Source of the DNA: Muraenolepis orangiensis
Taxonomy: Eukaryota > Chordata > Actinopteri > Gadiformes > Muraenolepididae
Reading direction: 5' to 3'
DNA: 64,000 nt
Assembly: GCA_027704905.1 (NCBI GenBank)
Contig: CM051002.1
Span: forward strand, 9,128,883-9,192,882
Shown here piece by piece: positions 19,498 through 32,337 of the stretch (positions are counted from its first letter, which is position 1; each line of letters begins with the position of its first letter). The position numbers and the translations under genes are program-made. The notes beneath the pieces are model-generated. The model ran no database searches and was not told the DNA's origin. It saw only the letters and a program-made list of their open reading frames with translations.

Positions 19498-20587
19498 ACA
19501 CTTTTTTTTTTTATCTGATGGTTTAAGCAGACTTTTTTTACTTTTTCTTTCAACAACATCCAAAAAAATAAAGAAGTAGAACAGGAAAAGGAAGAACGAG
19601 AGCCCTGGTCCTTCTCTCTAGAAAGCTTTGATGAAATGGAGGAGAAAAAAAAAGAAGCACAGTTGTGGGAGCGAGTGCCTAACGCGTGGGTCGGAGAGTT
19701 AGTGTAGTCGGTGGCCCACGCCAACACGCAGCCACAGACGACAAATTACCTCCCTCGTCCGTCATTCAAGCGCTGGCCAAACCATCAGGGGGTGGGCGGG
19801 ACTGGTAGGGGAAGAGGAGGAAGTGAAGAAAAGAGAGCAGAGGAGAGACCATAGGGAGGAAGGCGGTCTCAACAGGAAATGAGGCGCTCTGGCACGCCGC
19901 CAGGTCCAGCAGTGGCAGCAGAGGGGGGGGGGGGGGGGGAAGCTTACACAACTTACTTGTTTTTCATCACTTTTCTTCTTTTCCTCTCTCTTTTAAGGTA
20001 GTTGTTAAAGTCAATATCAATTTTTTTTAAATTAAATATATAGTTTTACTGATAGTGTGCCACAGTTCATGATGACGAATAAGTATACTTTTACTATTAT
20101 TACAAGTATAAACATCATTAAATCAATTGACATAACATATTTACAAAAAATAATAATAATTCTTTCATGTACTCATATCTACCTTTTGTACAACATAATT
20201 GCTTAGCCAGTAATTCTCCTGAACTAGCACTGTACTCATCACTCTCAGACCATGCAGTTACGATATATTGCAACCTACATTTCAGCTATTGGACCACGTG
20301 TGAAATACACACAGACAGCCTGTTTGACCACAGAATCCCCCGAGGCTCAGACTATGGAGAATTTGGTCCATCTTGCGGTCAACGTGTGAGTATTAAGTAT
20401 TTAGTGAGTCGAAAAGAACGGGCCACCTGCATTAACAGGACGCTGCATAAAACTCCCATCCATCACCGGGCCCTCGTACCTTCTCAATCCATAAACCTGG
20501 GGAGGATGAAAACATCTAAATCATGGTCAAGCACAAATGTGACAGAAAGTTGACGAGGATAAAAAAACATCCAACTGCTTTCTGCAG
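19498..20587. other. Intergenic, no gene seen
   Basis: Mixed DNA with a poly-G run at 19924-19939 and AT-rich stretches at 20010-20165. A plus-strand frame of 128 codons at 20167 has no recognisable homology and I do not call it. Confidence 0.5.
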
Positions 20588-22602
<2,015 letters not shown>

Positions 22603-22722
22603 TCACATCTTCGGCGAACTGCTGAGGCGTCGTCGTCGTCCGGCGGCGGCCACCTGGTTCTCCAGACACTGCTTTAGCTTGTCCTCCGTTAGCGTTAGCC
22701 TCTGCTCCAGGATAGACACAGT
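22603..22722 (-). CDS. poc1a: POC1 centriolar protein A, last exon (C-terminal coiled coil)
   Basis: The terminal exon begins after the acceptor AG at 22724-22723 and continues in phase 0 from exon 42801-43043. It encodes TVSILEQRLTLTEDKLKQCL, the hallmark POC1 C-terminal helix, then ENQVAAAGRRRRLSSSPKM and a TGA at 22603-22605. Human POC1A has LKQCLENQ here and POC1B has LKDCLENQ, so this exon favours POC1A. The last 17 residues (Arg- and Ser-rich) differ from the human tail. In the family, the C-terminal coiled coil is linked to centriolar function. The exon lies 20 kb from its upstream neighbour. Confidence 0.93.
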   Translation of the reverse strand, partial: TVSILEQRLTLTEDKLKQCLENQVAAAGRRRRLSSSPKM

Positions 22723-23644
22723 CTGCCACCGAGCGGATAGAGAGAGAGCAGAGGGAGAGGGTAATGGGGAAACAGAACAGGGAAGTAGGACACGAGGGAA
22801 GAAAAAGTCAGAGCGGTTAGTTATTAGGCCTTTTAAACCGTCATTGGCTGAAGGTAGTAAATCCACTGCCCTTGATTGTTGCTTAACCATGAGGCATTCC
22901 CCAGAAGTGAACTTGAGTTACATCCGAGGTGACATGGAAGCTAGCTGACAAGACAAGACTTACTGCCCACCCTCCATTCCCCTTTTCAATGATCATGAAT
23001 AGTTTTCTTGTGAAGACCGTATTTGCATATTTCCTTGCAACGGGCGAGCATCCACAAATAAACCAGCCTGCATGTAAGTAAGGCCCCTGCAACGGAAACA
23101 CACTGAATGACAATGAATGAATGAATGAGAAGGTCAGGTATGACTATGCATGAGTATGCATGTGCTGATCATCTTCAACAGGAGGAGCACAATGGACGAG
23201 CGGGTGAGCGACCACCCCTTTAAAGCCTGGCACCTGGGCATCAGAGGACAGACATTTGAGATGAACTCTGTGAACTGAATGGAAAAAGTCAAGATAAAAC
23301 GACACGTGTTTGTCTACCATCGCGTTTGAGGTGTCGAGGGGGTTCGATAAAAGGTTTATCGCCGTTGCGGAGCGGAGGAGGTGAGATGATGAAAGGCTGT
23401 GAGGCAGGGAGGAGTTCAGGAGGGAGGCGGGAGGCAGGAGGGAGGAGGGAGAAGGAGAGAGATGGATCAGATACCCGGGGGATGCCAGGGAGGGCTGTGC
23501 AGAATCAGCCTGACAGTAATGCATGGGTAATGTGCTTTAGCCTTTTTAAGAGAGGAGGCAGCCTGCGCTTCTGTGTGCATGTGTGTGTTTGCATACAGAT
23601 GTTGTACATGCAAGGCAATTCATCTAATAATTGATGCATCCGAG

Positions 23645-23678
<34 letters not shown>

Positions 23679-23854
23679 TCTCAATATCACAGGCTTGTGT
23701 TCTGAAGCACACGGTGGAGTCGTCCGGCGAAGGAAAATCCTCTAAATTGTGCAATCTGATTAATATTGACAGCTTCAGAACACATCTCATCACAATGACA
23801 AAGCAAGCAGAAAGGAAACAGACATAACAATGTGAAAAATGAAAAGATGATTAG

Positions 23855-23889
<35 letters not shown>

Positions 23890-24550
23890 AGATATATATA
23901 TATATTTATAAAGATACACAGTATGTAGATATATACACTGTATATGTGGATGGATGTTTGAATGTGGGTGTGCTTGGTTTTTAATATCGAGTTATATAAA
24001 ATTATGTAATACCAAACTACATTATTACCCCTCGAGGTCCTACTGAAGTGAACTTTGAAAACGATTCTGCTCAAGCCAAGTTACGGCACTGAGATCACGT
24101 CCGGGGAACATGCGAAACCTTCCATTAAGCGTGTCTGTCCGCCCCGTCATTGTTGCGAGAACAAATTAGATTTGCATGTACAGACAGCGAAGTGGTCGGT
24201 TCCCATAGCAACAAAAAACAGCTTGAACGCCGGGGCTGGTTATGAATTGTGCAATTACAGGCGTTCGCCCCGGATGCCGAGGCCTGGTGATGGAGCCTGA
24301 CCGCTACCTGCTCCCTTTTGTCAGGGTTTTCCATCCGCCTGGGGAAGATAACGAGTAGCTGTTTTTGGTGGGCCTTTTTGGCCACGATTGTGACGAATGA
24401 CGAATGATTACAAATAGAAACACAACAATTAAAATGGCCTGAAGTCTATTTGTTTCCATTGAAACAAATCGCCTGAAGTCTTGAGTTTTGAGCACTCAAA
24501 TCTAAAAACGTAGTCTGGAGTGGGAGTTTTATTGTATCATATCATCATAT
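22723..24550 (-). other. poc1a: poc1a last intron, proximal part
   Basis: Unique-looking intron DNA with (GA)n at 23645-23674 and 23858-23885, and short TA repeats at 23893-23905. No further exon or intact transposon seen. Confidence 0.6.
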
Positions 24551-24689
24551 TATGGATACAATCAATGCTTGCATTGGACTATCCAATGCATACAGTATAC
24601 ATGCTATTTATTTGACCTGCCACACCTTGTTCAATATTCAATACCATGTTGTGAGCAATAAATACATCAGTAATAACATTGCTGTCGTA

Positions 24690-25165
24690 CGGTATCTCTG
24701 TGTTGTAAGCCAGCTGCTCAGCAGTGGACATGAAAAGCCCTTCAGAGGGTCATCAACACCGCCCAGAACATCATATGCTACCCACTGCCTTCTTCTGGAA
24801 GACATTTTCCGTTCCCGCTGCCTCAGCAGAGCAGCCGACATCATCCAGAAAGACTCACCCCCCCCCACCCGGGACATCAACGCTTGGACCTGCTGCTGCT
24901 GCTGCTCTGGTACACGCTTCAGGTCCATCAAATCACAGACTAACAGACTTAAGAACACACAGTTCTTACCCCGGTGCCATATGTGAACTGAACACACTCA
25001 AACACCGACAGGGACTGTTTTGCGTAACCGCCATACTGTACTGTTGGACTATTATCAGATAGTTCTGTTCTGTGTCACTAAAATACTGTATTGTATCAAT
25101 ACTACATTACCTAGTTACCATGTTCATCCCACTGCACCTTGTTGTATGTACAGTATAGACACTGG
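24690..25165 (+). mobile_element. L2 LINE 3'-end fragment
   Basis: The plus strand encodes the end of an L2 reverse transcriptase: LLEDIFRSRCLSRAADIIQK, then GTRFRSIKSQTNRLKNTQFL, which corresponds to GRRYRSIKCRTNRFRDSFHS of the minus-strand L2 just downstream. About 150 bp of 3' UTR-like sequence follows. It is 5'-truncated and in the opposite orientation to its neighbour. Confidence 0.8.
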
Positions 25166-25565
25166 TGACTTCCACTACTGTTTACAGGGCCACCGCAATA
25201 GGTATATGTGGAGTGTGTGTGGTTGGTGGATGGTTTAAGCAGCCTCACCTGGCCTGAGTTTGACTGATTGGCTGGTGAGGCTGCACACCTGTGGGTCCTT
25301 GTTCATCAAGGCCCACAGATCAAGTCAAGTTTATTGTCACTTCACAGTTTACACAAGTATAAAGCAGTGAGTGAAAATCTTATGTGCAATACCCGACGAC
25401 AGACAGCAGTTATAAAAAGAACAGAATAGAATAAAAGTAGAACAAAACTGTATAAAGTTAAATATATAAAAGTAAAAATGCAATATATCAGCACAGAAAA
25501 AGAGCAATATGTATATATAAATCAATGTGATAGAATATACATTGTTATATGCTATACGCCCTTGT

Positions 25566-26900
25566 TCAGCAGCCTGATGGCCTGACTGTGGAAGCTATCT
25601 CTAAACCTATTTGTGCGGCACTTGATACTGCGGTATCGCCTGCCTGACGGTAAAAGTGAATACAGTTCGTGGCAGTTCGTATATAGATAGGGCCGTGCTC
25701 TCCTCTCTGCTTCCTGTAGTCCACGATCAGCTCCTTGGTCTTCTTGACGTTGAGGGCGAGGCTGTTCTCCTGGCACCACTGCTCCAGTGATCCAACATCC
25801 TCCCTGTAGGCTGTCTCGTCGTCGCCGGCGATCAGGCCTATCACTGTCGTGTCGTCAGCAAACTTGACAATGACGTTGGAGCTGTGCATAGCCATGCAGT
25901 CATGGGTGTAGAGGGAGTAAAGGAGAGAGGGCTCAGCACGCATCCCTGGGAGGCTCCCGTGTTGAGGGTCAGTGGCTCTGAAGTGGTGCTGCCCATCCTC
26001 ACCACCTGGCGGCGGTCCGACAGGAGGTCCAGTATCCAGCTGCACGTGGATGGGGGCACGCCTAGAGCTCTAAGCTTGGTATCGAGCTTGGCAGGAAATC
26101 GTGTTGAACGCTGAGCTGTAGTCCACAAACAGCATTCCCACATAACAGTTCTTTCCCTCCAGGTGGGAAAGGGCAGTGTGGAGGCCCATGTCAATTGCGT
26201 CGTCCGTGGATCTGTTTTGATGATAAGCAAATTGCCATGTGTCCAGCGTGGCAGGTAACACGGAGCAAATAAAGTCCTTGACCAACCTCTCGAAGCATTT
26301 GCTGACAATCGAGATGAGGGCTACAGGTCTATATTCATTCAGGCATGTTACCTTGGGTTGTTTAGGGACAGGCATGATGGTGGACATCTTGAAGACCACG
26401 GGAACAACAGCCTGGGCCAGGGAGAGGTTGAAGATGTCTGCAAAGACTCCTGCCAACTGGTCTGCACATGCTCTGAGGACGCGGCCCGGGATGTCGTCGG
26501 GGCCTGCCGCCTTACGGATGTTCAACCGCTTGAAGGTGCGGCGCACATCCGCCTCCGAGATGTTCAGCAGGCTGGTCTCCTCAGGCGGCGCTGGCTTCGG
26601 CGGGCTGCCGCTCACGTCGAACCGAGCAAAAAAAGTATTTAGCTCTCCTGGGAGGGAGGTAGAGGAGTTCTCTACACAACTGGTTCTCCCTCTGAAGTTC
26701 GTTATCGTCTGTAACCCCTGCCACATACCCCTCGCGTCGGGGCTCTTGAATTTCTCCTCCACTCTGTCCTTGTACTCCCGCTTGGCAGTGACGATGGTCT
26801 TACGGAGGTCGTAACGGGCTCTCGTATATTCCTCCATATTCCCGGAGCCAAAGGCAGCGTTACGCGTGTGGAGGGCAGCGCGAACATCGCCGTTAATCCA
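25566..26900 (-). pseudogene. L2 reverse transcriptase, frameshifted
   Basis: The N-terminal portion has KAAGPDDIPGRVLRACADQL, NEYRPVALISIVSKCFERLV and FVDYSSAFNTI (the first catalytic Asp motif). After a frame change near 26070 the second portion has TGASQGCVLSPL, VIVKFADDTTVIGLI (the FADD catalytic box) and LALNVKKTKELIVDYR. The order and motifs are those of L2-type non-LTR reverse transcriptases. The catalytic residues are present but the frame is interrupted. Confidence 0.9.
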
Positions 26901-27099
26901 CGGTTTCTGGTTGGGATATATCCAAATCGACTTGGTCGGAACAACGTCATCTATGCACTTATGGATGAACCTGGTGAACGAGGACGCAAACTCGTTGATG
27001 TTACTATGTCCCAGTCAGCGCGATCAAAACAATCCTGCAGCATAGAGTCCGATTGGTCCGTCCAGCATTGGACCTCCCTCACAGCGATTGGTTGCTGCT

Positions 27100-28080
27100 T
27101 CAGTCTCTGCCTATAGGCGGGGAGTAGTTGGATAGAGCAGTGGTCTGATTTGCCGAACGGTGGGCGGAGGAGGGCCTTGTAGCCATCACGGAAGGGAGTG
27201 TAGCAGTGGTCGAGGATCCGCTCATCCGTGTGTTGCTCGTTATGTGTTGGTAGAACTTCGGGAGAACCTTCTTCAGGTTCGCCTTGTTGAAGTCCCCCGC
27301 CACGATGAGAGCAGCCTCAGGGTGTGTCGACTCCTGTTCGCTGATAGCCCCATACAGTTCCTTCAGCGCTGTGTCCGTGTTGGCTTGTGGGGGAATGTAA
27401 ACAGCGGTCACGGTTACCGCTGTAAACTCCCGAGGTAGCCAGAATGGACGGCACATAAGCATCAGGTACTCCAGGTCCGGGGAACAGAAAGATTTGAGGG
27501 GATGTACATGACTTTGGTTGCACCAAGATCTGTTTATCATGAGACATACCCCCCCTCCGCGATCTTTACCGGAGAGAGCCTTTGTTCTGTCCGCCCGGTG
27601 GACGGAAAATCCCGTTGGCTCGATAGCTGCATCGGTAACCCCCTCCGACATCCATGTCTCCGTAAGGCAGATGATACAATTGTCCTTAGTTTCCCAGTGG
27701 AATTGAATACGAGCCAGTAGCTCGCTTAACTTATTGTCCAGAGACTGTACATTAGCCAGTAGAATGGTAGGTAGATCGGATCAACATCTCAGCCTGACTA
27801 GCACACCGGCTCGCTTCCCTCGCTTCTTCCTGCGATGCTTGCGTGTAATCGTGCCCAAGATGGTCGGAGATAATCCAGCTGTGACTTCGGGCGGGACGTT
27901 CGAGTCGAAAGAATGAAAAAACTCCGGTAGGCGGAGAGAGACTGTCGATCTGATCTCCAGAAGTGTGCAAAAGTCATAAATGAATGTGCTTCTAGCTTTC
28001 TGTACAAAGATAGTCGCGATAAAAAGAATAAATAACAAAAAACTGCGTTGTTGTGCGGGAGCTCGCAACACGGCAGCCAT
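27100..28080 (-). pseudogene. L2 apurinic endonuclease domain and N-terminus, frameshifted
   Basis: From 28080 the frame reads MAAVLRAPAQQRS and a basic RRKKRGKR motif, stopping at 27781. A second frame carries LANVQSLDNKLSEL, CLTETWMSEG (the catalytic Glu motif), the GGGVCLMI core and VAGDFNKANL (the Asp/Asn motif). The domain order fits the APE-type endonuclease of L2 elements. Confidence 0.87.
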
Positions 28081-28099
28081 CTGGTACGGCGCCATACTC

Positions 28100-28305
28100 T
28101 CTAACTCTCTCTCTACTGTACTTTTACCTGAACTTATTGTACTTTTACCTGAGCACTGGTTCAGTTCTTGGAGAGTGGTTAGGAATGAAATGCACTTTTG
28201 ACTTCTGGTGATGAGTTGTTCCTTCCTTTGTTGAAACACACTACTGTAAGTCGCTTTGGATAAAAGCATCTGCTAAATGACTAATGTAATGTAATGTTAA
28301 TGGCT
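28100..28305 (+). mobile_element. Teleost SINE / L2-tail repeat (TAAGTCGCTTTGG family)
   Basis: It ends in the widespread fish tail GTAAGTCGCTTTGGATAAAA and CTGCTAAATGACTAATGTAA. The body (GAGCACTGGTTCAGTTCTTGG, then GACTTCTGGTGATGAGTTG) aligns by eye with the reverse complement of 53695-53885 and, in its tail, with 49250-49335. It abuts the 5' end of the L2 element. Confidence 0.75.
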
Positions 28306-29397
28306 GGTGGCAGCGTCGTCTGCTTCAGTGTATATATTCAATATTTTGTATAGCAATTTTATAACTCGTTAGTTTAGTTTTCTTTTTACATACACATTTA
28401 TATTTTGTATTGTTTGTAAGAGTCTTGAGGATCGCTAGACAATTTCCTTGTACGATGACAAAGGCATTGTGATTCTGAGGAGGTTTGAAGGTGAATGCAT
28501 TCCTCTTCTACAGAGCATATGAATGATTCTGATTCAGCCTTATCCCATTAGATAAATCCCCACAAACAAACAAACAATTGACAGATTATAGACTAATGGT
28601 AATTGAATCCCTAACTCGGAACGGATGTTCATGTGTCTGTTTAGTAGTCTCTACATTGACCCGTGAATGATCATTCTTTTAGTCATAGCAATGTGTGTAG
28701 ACCGTGGTTAGAGGCCTCCCACTGTCGCAGAAGGGCTATAAGTGTAGTAGTCTGTTTGAACTGCGAGCTGAACATACGGTGGCTGCGTCATTAACATATA
28801 AATATTAGTCTGGGCCACACTAAAGGATCCCTAGAAGCACATGGGAATTTCACACAACGTTGCCACCTTCTCAAAATAGCCGCAGATGCCGAATCGCACG
28901 TCGAGCAAAGGCAATTACAACCGACAACAATTTGGAACCATTTGGATGTATTGATGTATGTAATGAATAATAAAATATCTAATTATCACCCACGGCCTAG
29001 CAGGGCCCCACTGGGAAAATCCAGCCAGGCTTGTACTTTTTTCCCACTGGAAAGTAAGTCTTTTCATAAAAAAACAGGGCTGTCTTCTATGCAGTAGAAA
29101 GACGCAACAACAATTTGAAACTGGTGCTACTGACATGACTTAAGAGTACAACGTTGGTTGAATATCGGCCAAATGATTCCTTTGATTCCCCCACCAGGGC
29201 CATGTTTGTTACGAAGACTTTATTTGGAAGGGACGGCATTTAAGTGAAAATCTCTCTCTCTCTCTCTTCAAAACTATCCCGCCGCCAACTATAAGCACTG
29301 GTCTGGCCTGCTTCTAAGTTCAGAGGCCTGCACACCAGCCCTATACACTGACACGTAGCAGAACAGTAGCTCACTCATAACATGACACACTGTGTGG
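28306..29397. other. poc1a intron DNA, no feature seen
   Basis: Unique-looking sequence, with a short (TC)n stretch at 29251-29270. No coding or transposon signal recognised. Confidence 0.55.
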
Positions 29398-29603
<206 letters not shown>

Positions 29604-29861
29604 CAATTCATCTTCGTCTTTATCCAAGGTCTCTCTTCATGGACCAACAAACGGAGCACAGCACGACTTAACACTAGCAGTCCAGGTGAACGCTGTTCCC
29701 CACTAGGTCCTCTGCTGTGCTCTGGTGGATCACTAGCTACTACCCCAGCCCCCCCCCCCCCCCCATCGCTACAGGGGAGGAGAAAGAAAGGGACTTGGAT
29801 TTATTTAGTTGTTGTCGTCCCACACACTGTGGTTGTAGATCAATAATCCTCCATTTAACCT

Positions 29862-29862
29862 G

Positions 29863-29893
<31 letters not shown>

Positions 29894-29904
29894 TGTGTGT
29901 GTGT

Positions 29905-29947
<43 letters not shown>

Positions 29948-30155
29948 TGTGTGTGTGTGGTGTGTGTGTGTGTGTGTGGTGTGCAGCCCCATATCCCCAG
30001 GCTAAGGACATTTTATACAGGCCTATAGTTTTCATCTCGGTAGAAACCAAATCTCTACGCTCCCGAAATAGGACTTTCCAGTTCTTTCCAGAGTCACACA
30101 CATTACACATTACACATCACACACACATCACACAACACACAACACACACACACAC
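29862..30155. repeat. (GT)n block and nearby CA-rich stretch
   Basis: GT tract at 29862-29980 interrupted several times by GTGG, so it reads as repeated units of about 20-26 bp. A CA/CACATTACACAT stretch follows at 30103-30155. Confidence 0.93.
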
Positions 30156-30668
30156 AGAGCTGTTTCCACAATCCCATAGACACATTACGGAACATGCTTC
30201 GTAGGGGTAACTGTGTCTTTAATAGGCATATTGACGTGAGCCAACGGGTAACTGTACCAAAAAGAAAAAAAAGAAACAAAAAGAAAACAATGAGTATGAT
30301 CATTGGTATGATCAAATATGGTTTGGTGGTCATTTTGGGCGTTATTCATTAAAACAGTAGCATTCAAATCACATCAAAAATTAATTAATTCTAATTCAAA
30401 TCCAAATCTTGAATTGAAGCAGAATGCGAGTGCTGCCTCAAGGGACGCCCCGCCATACACGGGACAACACACACCGACTTTCTGTCTGTTTCGTGCAAAA
30501 GTGTGGATTGTTTACGGTACAGAGTGAGTGTTCTTTCAAGCATTATTTTTCTTTTGGTGTTGGGTTATTCATTACTTTTATTAAAAAAAAAATGTGTTGG
30601 TGTAAATCGTGGGGTTTGTCGGGGTTCTGGGGTTTGCTTGTGGGCGAGTCGCCAGCCTTTTGCTGGTA

Positions 30669-31293
30669 ATGGCCTTCACCAAGTTAACTACAAAACATGG
30701 CATCAAGATCTCGCCAAATGTCCCATGTTCAGTGGACGACGTTAGCCTGGCGGTGGGGAAAGTTGTTGGCCATAGCAATGTAAAGTCCGCTGTGCGGATG
30801 AATAAAGCGGTGGTTCTTTTTCTTGCAAGCATTGAGAAGGTGGAGCGGTGGTGGAGCGGCGGTGGAGTAAGGAATTGTGGTGAACGATACGTTTGGATTC
30901 ATTTTGCCTCTCGCCACACCAGCAAAAAAAGGTAACTTCGTCCAACGTTCCCCCATTCTGCTCAGATGAGGCACTAATACAATAATTATGTACGTGGAAC
31001 ATGGAACATGGAAAAGTTGTTTCACCTCTTAGAAAAATCTCCTCAGGTTGTAAATCACCCGAGTTAAAACATGTGGTGTCACATAGGAGATTTTTGTACA
31101 TGATTTTAAAGAACAGGTATGAGGATTTGAGTTGAATGTTAAAAATAAGAATTGATGATTTTGATTATGTGATGTATGCAACATCAGACACAATGAAATG
31201 TTATGGCTGTGGCAGAGAGGGACATCTTGCTAGGGCATGTCCACAAAATACTACTGAAGGAAGAGAAAATCAAGATATAATAAAGATATAAGT
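30669..31293 (+). pseudogene. Tx1-like LINE ORF1 with CCHC zinc knuckle, decayed
   Basis: The reading starts MAFTKLTTKHGIKISPN, continues through SLAVGKVVGHSNVKSAVRMN and AVVLFLASIEKVER, then shifts frame. It ends with the zinc knuckle CYGCGREGHLARAC (Cys-X2-Cys-X4-His-X4-Cys, 31199-31240). This layout is typical of ORF1 nucleic-acid-binding proteins of fish Tx1/L1-like elements. Stops lie between the two parts. Confidence 0.8.
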
Positions 31294-31350
31294 AAGACGA
31301 GATGGTCAAGACAACAGGGAGGAACAAGACTGGTGAGGATGGCAGAGCAG

Positions 31351-31452
31351 ATCATCGGGTGTGCACTGCCATGCATTGAGGAGATCTGACCAGATGTTGG
31401 AAAAGGCCATGTCCATCGTAAAGAACTGCAACCACCCTGGGCACCATCTCTG
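31351..31452 (+). mobile_element. Short L2 fragment inside the Tx1 ORF1 region
   Basis: About 100 bp is nearly identical by eye to 48509-48609 (shared GGGTGTGCACT, CATGCATTGAGGAGATCTG and GCAACCACCCTGGGCACCAT). That is the 3' coding end of an L2 LINE. It sits between the zinc knuckle and the minisatellite, so it entered or was copied into the Tx1 element. Confidence 0.78.
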
Positions 31453-31480
31453 CAGGGAATGTGTTGACAGGTGGAGTTCA

Positions 31481-32218
31481 GAAAGACAGTCAAGGTAGCG
31501 AAGGAGGAACAGAGAAGGCAGGTGGGGTTCACAAAGACAGTCAATGCGGTGATAGAGGGAAGGAGAAGGCAGACTAGGTGCAGCAGGACAGTCAGGGTCG
31601 TGATAGAGGGGAGGAGAAGGCAGACTAGGTGCAGCAGGACAGTCAGGGTCGTGATAGAGGGAAGGAGAAGGCAGACTAGGTGCAGCAGGACAGTCAGGGT
31701 GGTGATAGAGGGAAGGAGAAGGCAGACTAGGTGCAGCAGGACAGTCAGGGTGGTGATAGAGGGAAGGAGAAGGCAGACTAGGTGCAGCAGGACAGTCAGG
31801 GTGGTGATAGAGGGAAGGAGAAGGCAGACTAGGTGCAGCAGGACAGTCAGGGTCGTGATAGAGGGAAGGAGAAGGCAGACTAGGTGCAGCAGGACAGTCA
31901 GGGTCGTGATAGAGGGGAGGAGAAGGCAGACTAGGTGCAGCAGGATAGTCAGGGTGGTGATAGAGGGGAGGAGAAGGAAGGTGAGGTGCAGCAGGACAGC
32001 CAGGGTAGTGATAGAGGGGAGGAGGAGGTAGGTGAGGTGCAGCAGGACAGTCAGGGTAGTGATAGAGGGGAGGAGGAGGTAGGTGAGGTGCAGCAGGACA
32101 GTCAGGGTGGTGATAGAGGGGAGGGGGAGGTAGGTGAGGTACAGCAGGACAGTCAGGGTGGTGATAGAGGGGAGGAGGAGGTAGGTGAGGTGCATCAGGA
32201 CAGCCAGGGTAGTGTTGG
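31481..32218 (+). repeat. 51-bp minisatellite (about 14.5 units) within Tx1 ORF1
   Basis: The unit contains GACAGTCAGGGTGGTGATAG, AGGGAAGGAGAAGGCAGACT and AGGTGCAGCAG. Being 51 bp, it repeats every 17 codons. The last units read in the LINE frame (GEEEVGEVQQDSQGSDR). The earlier units read in a different plus frame (RTVRVVIEGRRRQTRCS), and the minus strand is also open (LPSITTLTVLLHLVCLL). The long minus-strand open frame across this region is a repeat artefact. Confidence 0.93.
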
Positions 32219-32337
32219 AGGTCATTATGAGATGGGTATGGTTCAAGAAGCATGCATAACTGAAGCAGCTGTAGAGGAGACAGTCTTGGGGGAAAGTGAA
32301 GAGGAAGCCATGGATGAAGATTAGGGTGTCCTTAGAG

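Larger units (their letters stand above)
25315..28095 (-). mobile_element. L2-clade LINE, nearly complete coding region but broken
   Basis: Read on the minus strand: an N-terminal basic segment (RKHRRKKRGKRAGVLVRL), an apurinic endonuclease domain, a reverse transcriptase, and a 3' UTR ending in the complement of AAGTTTATTGTCACTT. At least three frame changes break it into separate frames (27781-28080, 27100-27770, 26070-26900 and 25566-26045), so it is a pseudogene copy. Its strand is that of poc1a. An ORF1 upstream of the basic segment is not seen. Confidence 0.9.

Noticed and set aside
20167..20553. 128-codon plus-strand frame
   Set aside because: No recognisable family and no repeat match; cannot be supported as a gene.
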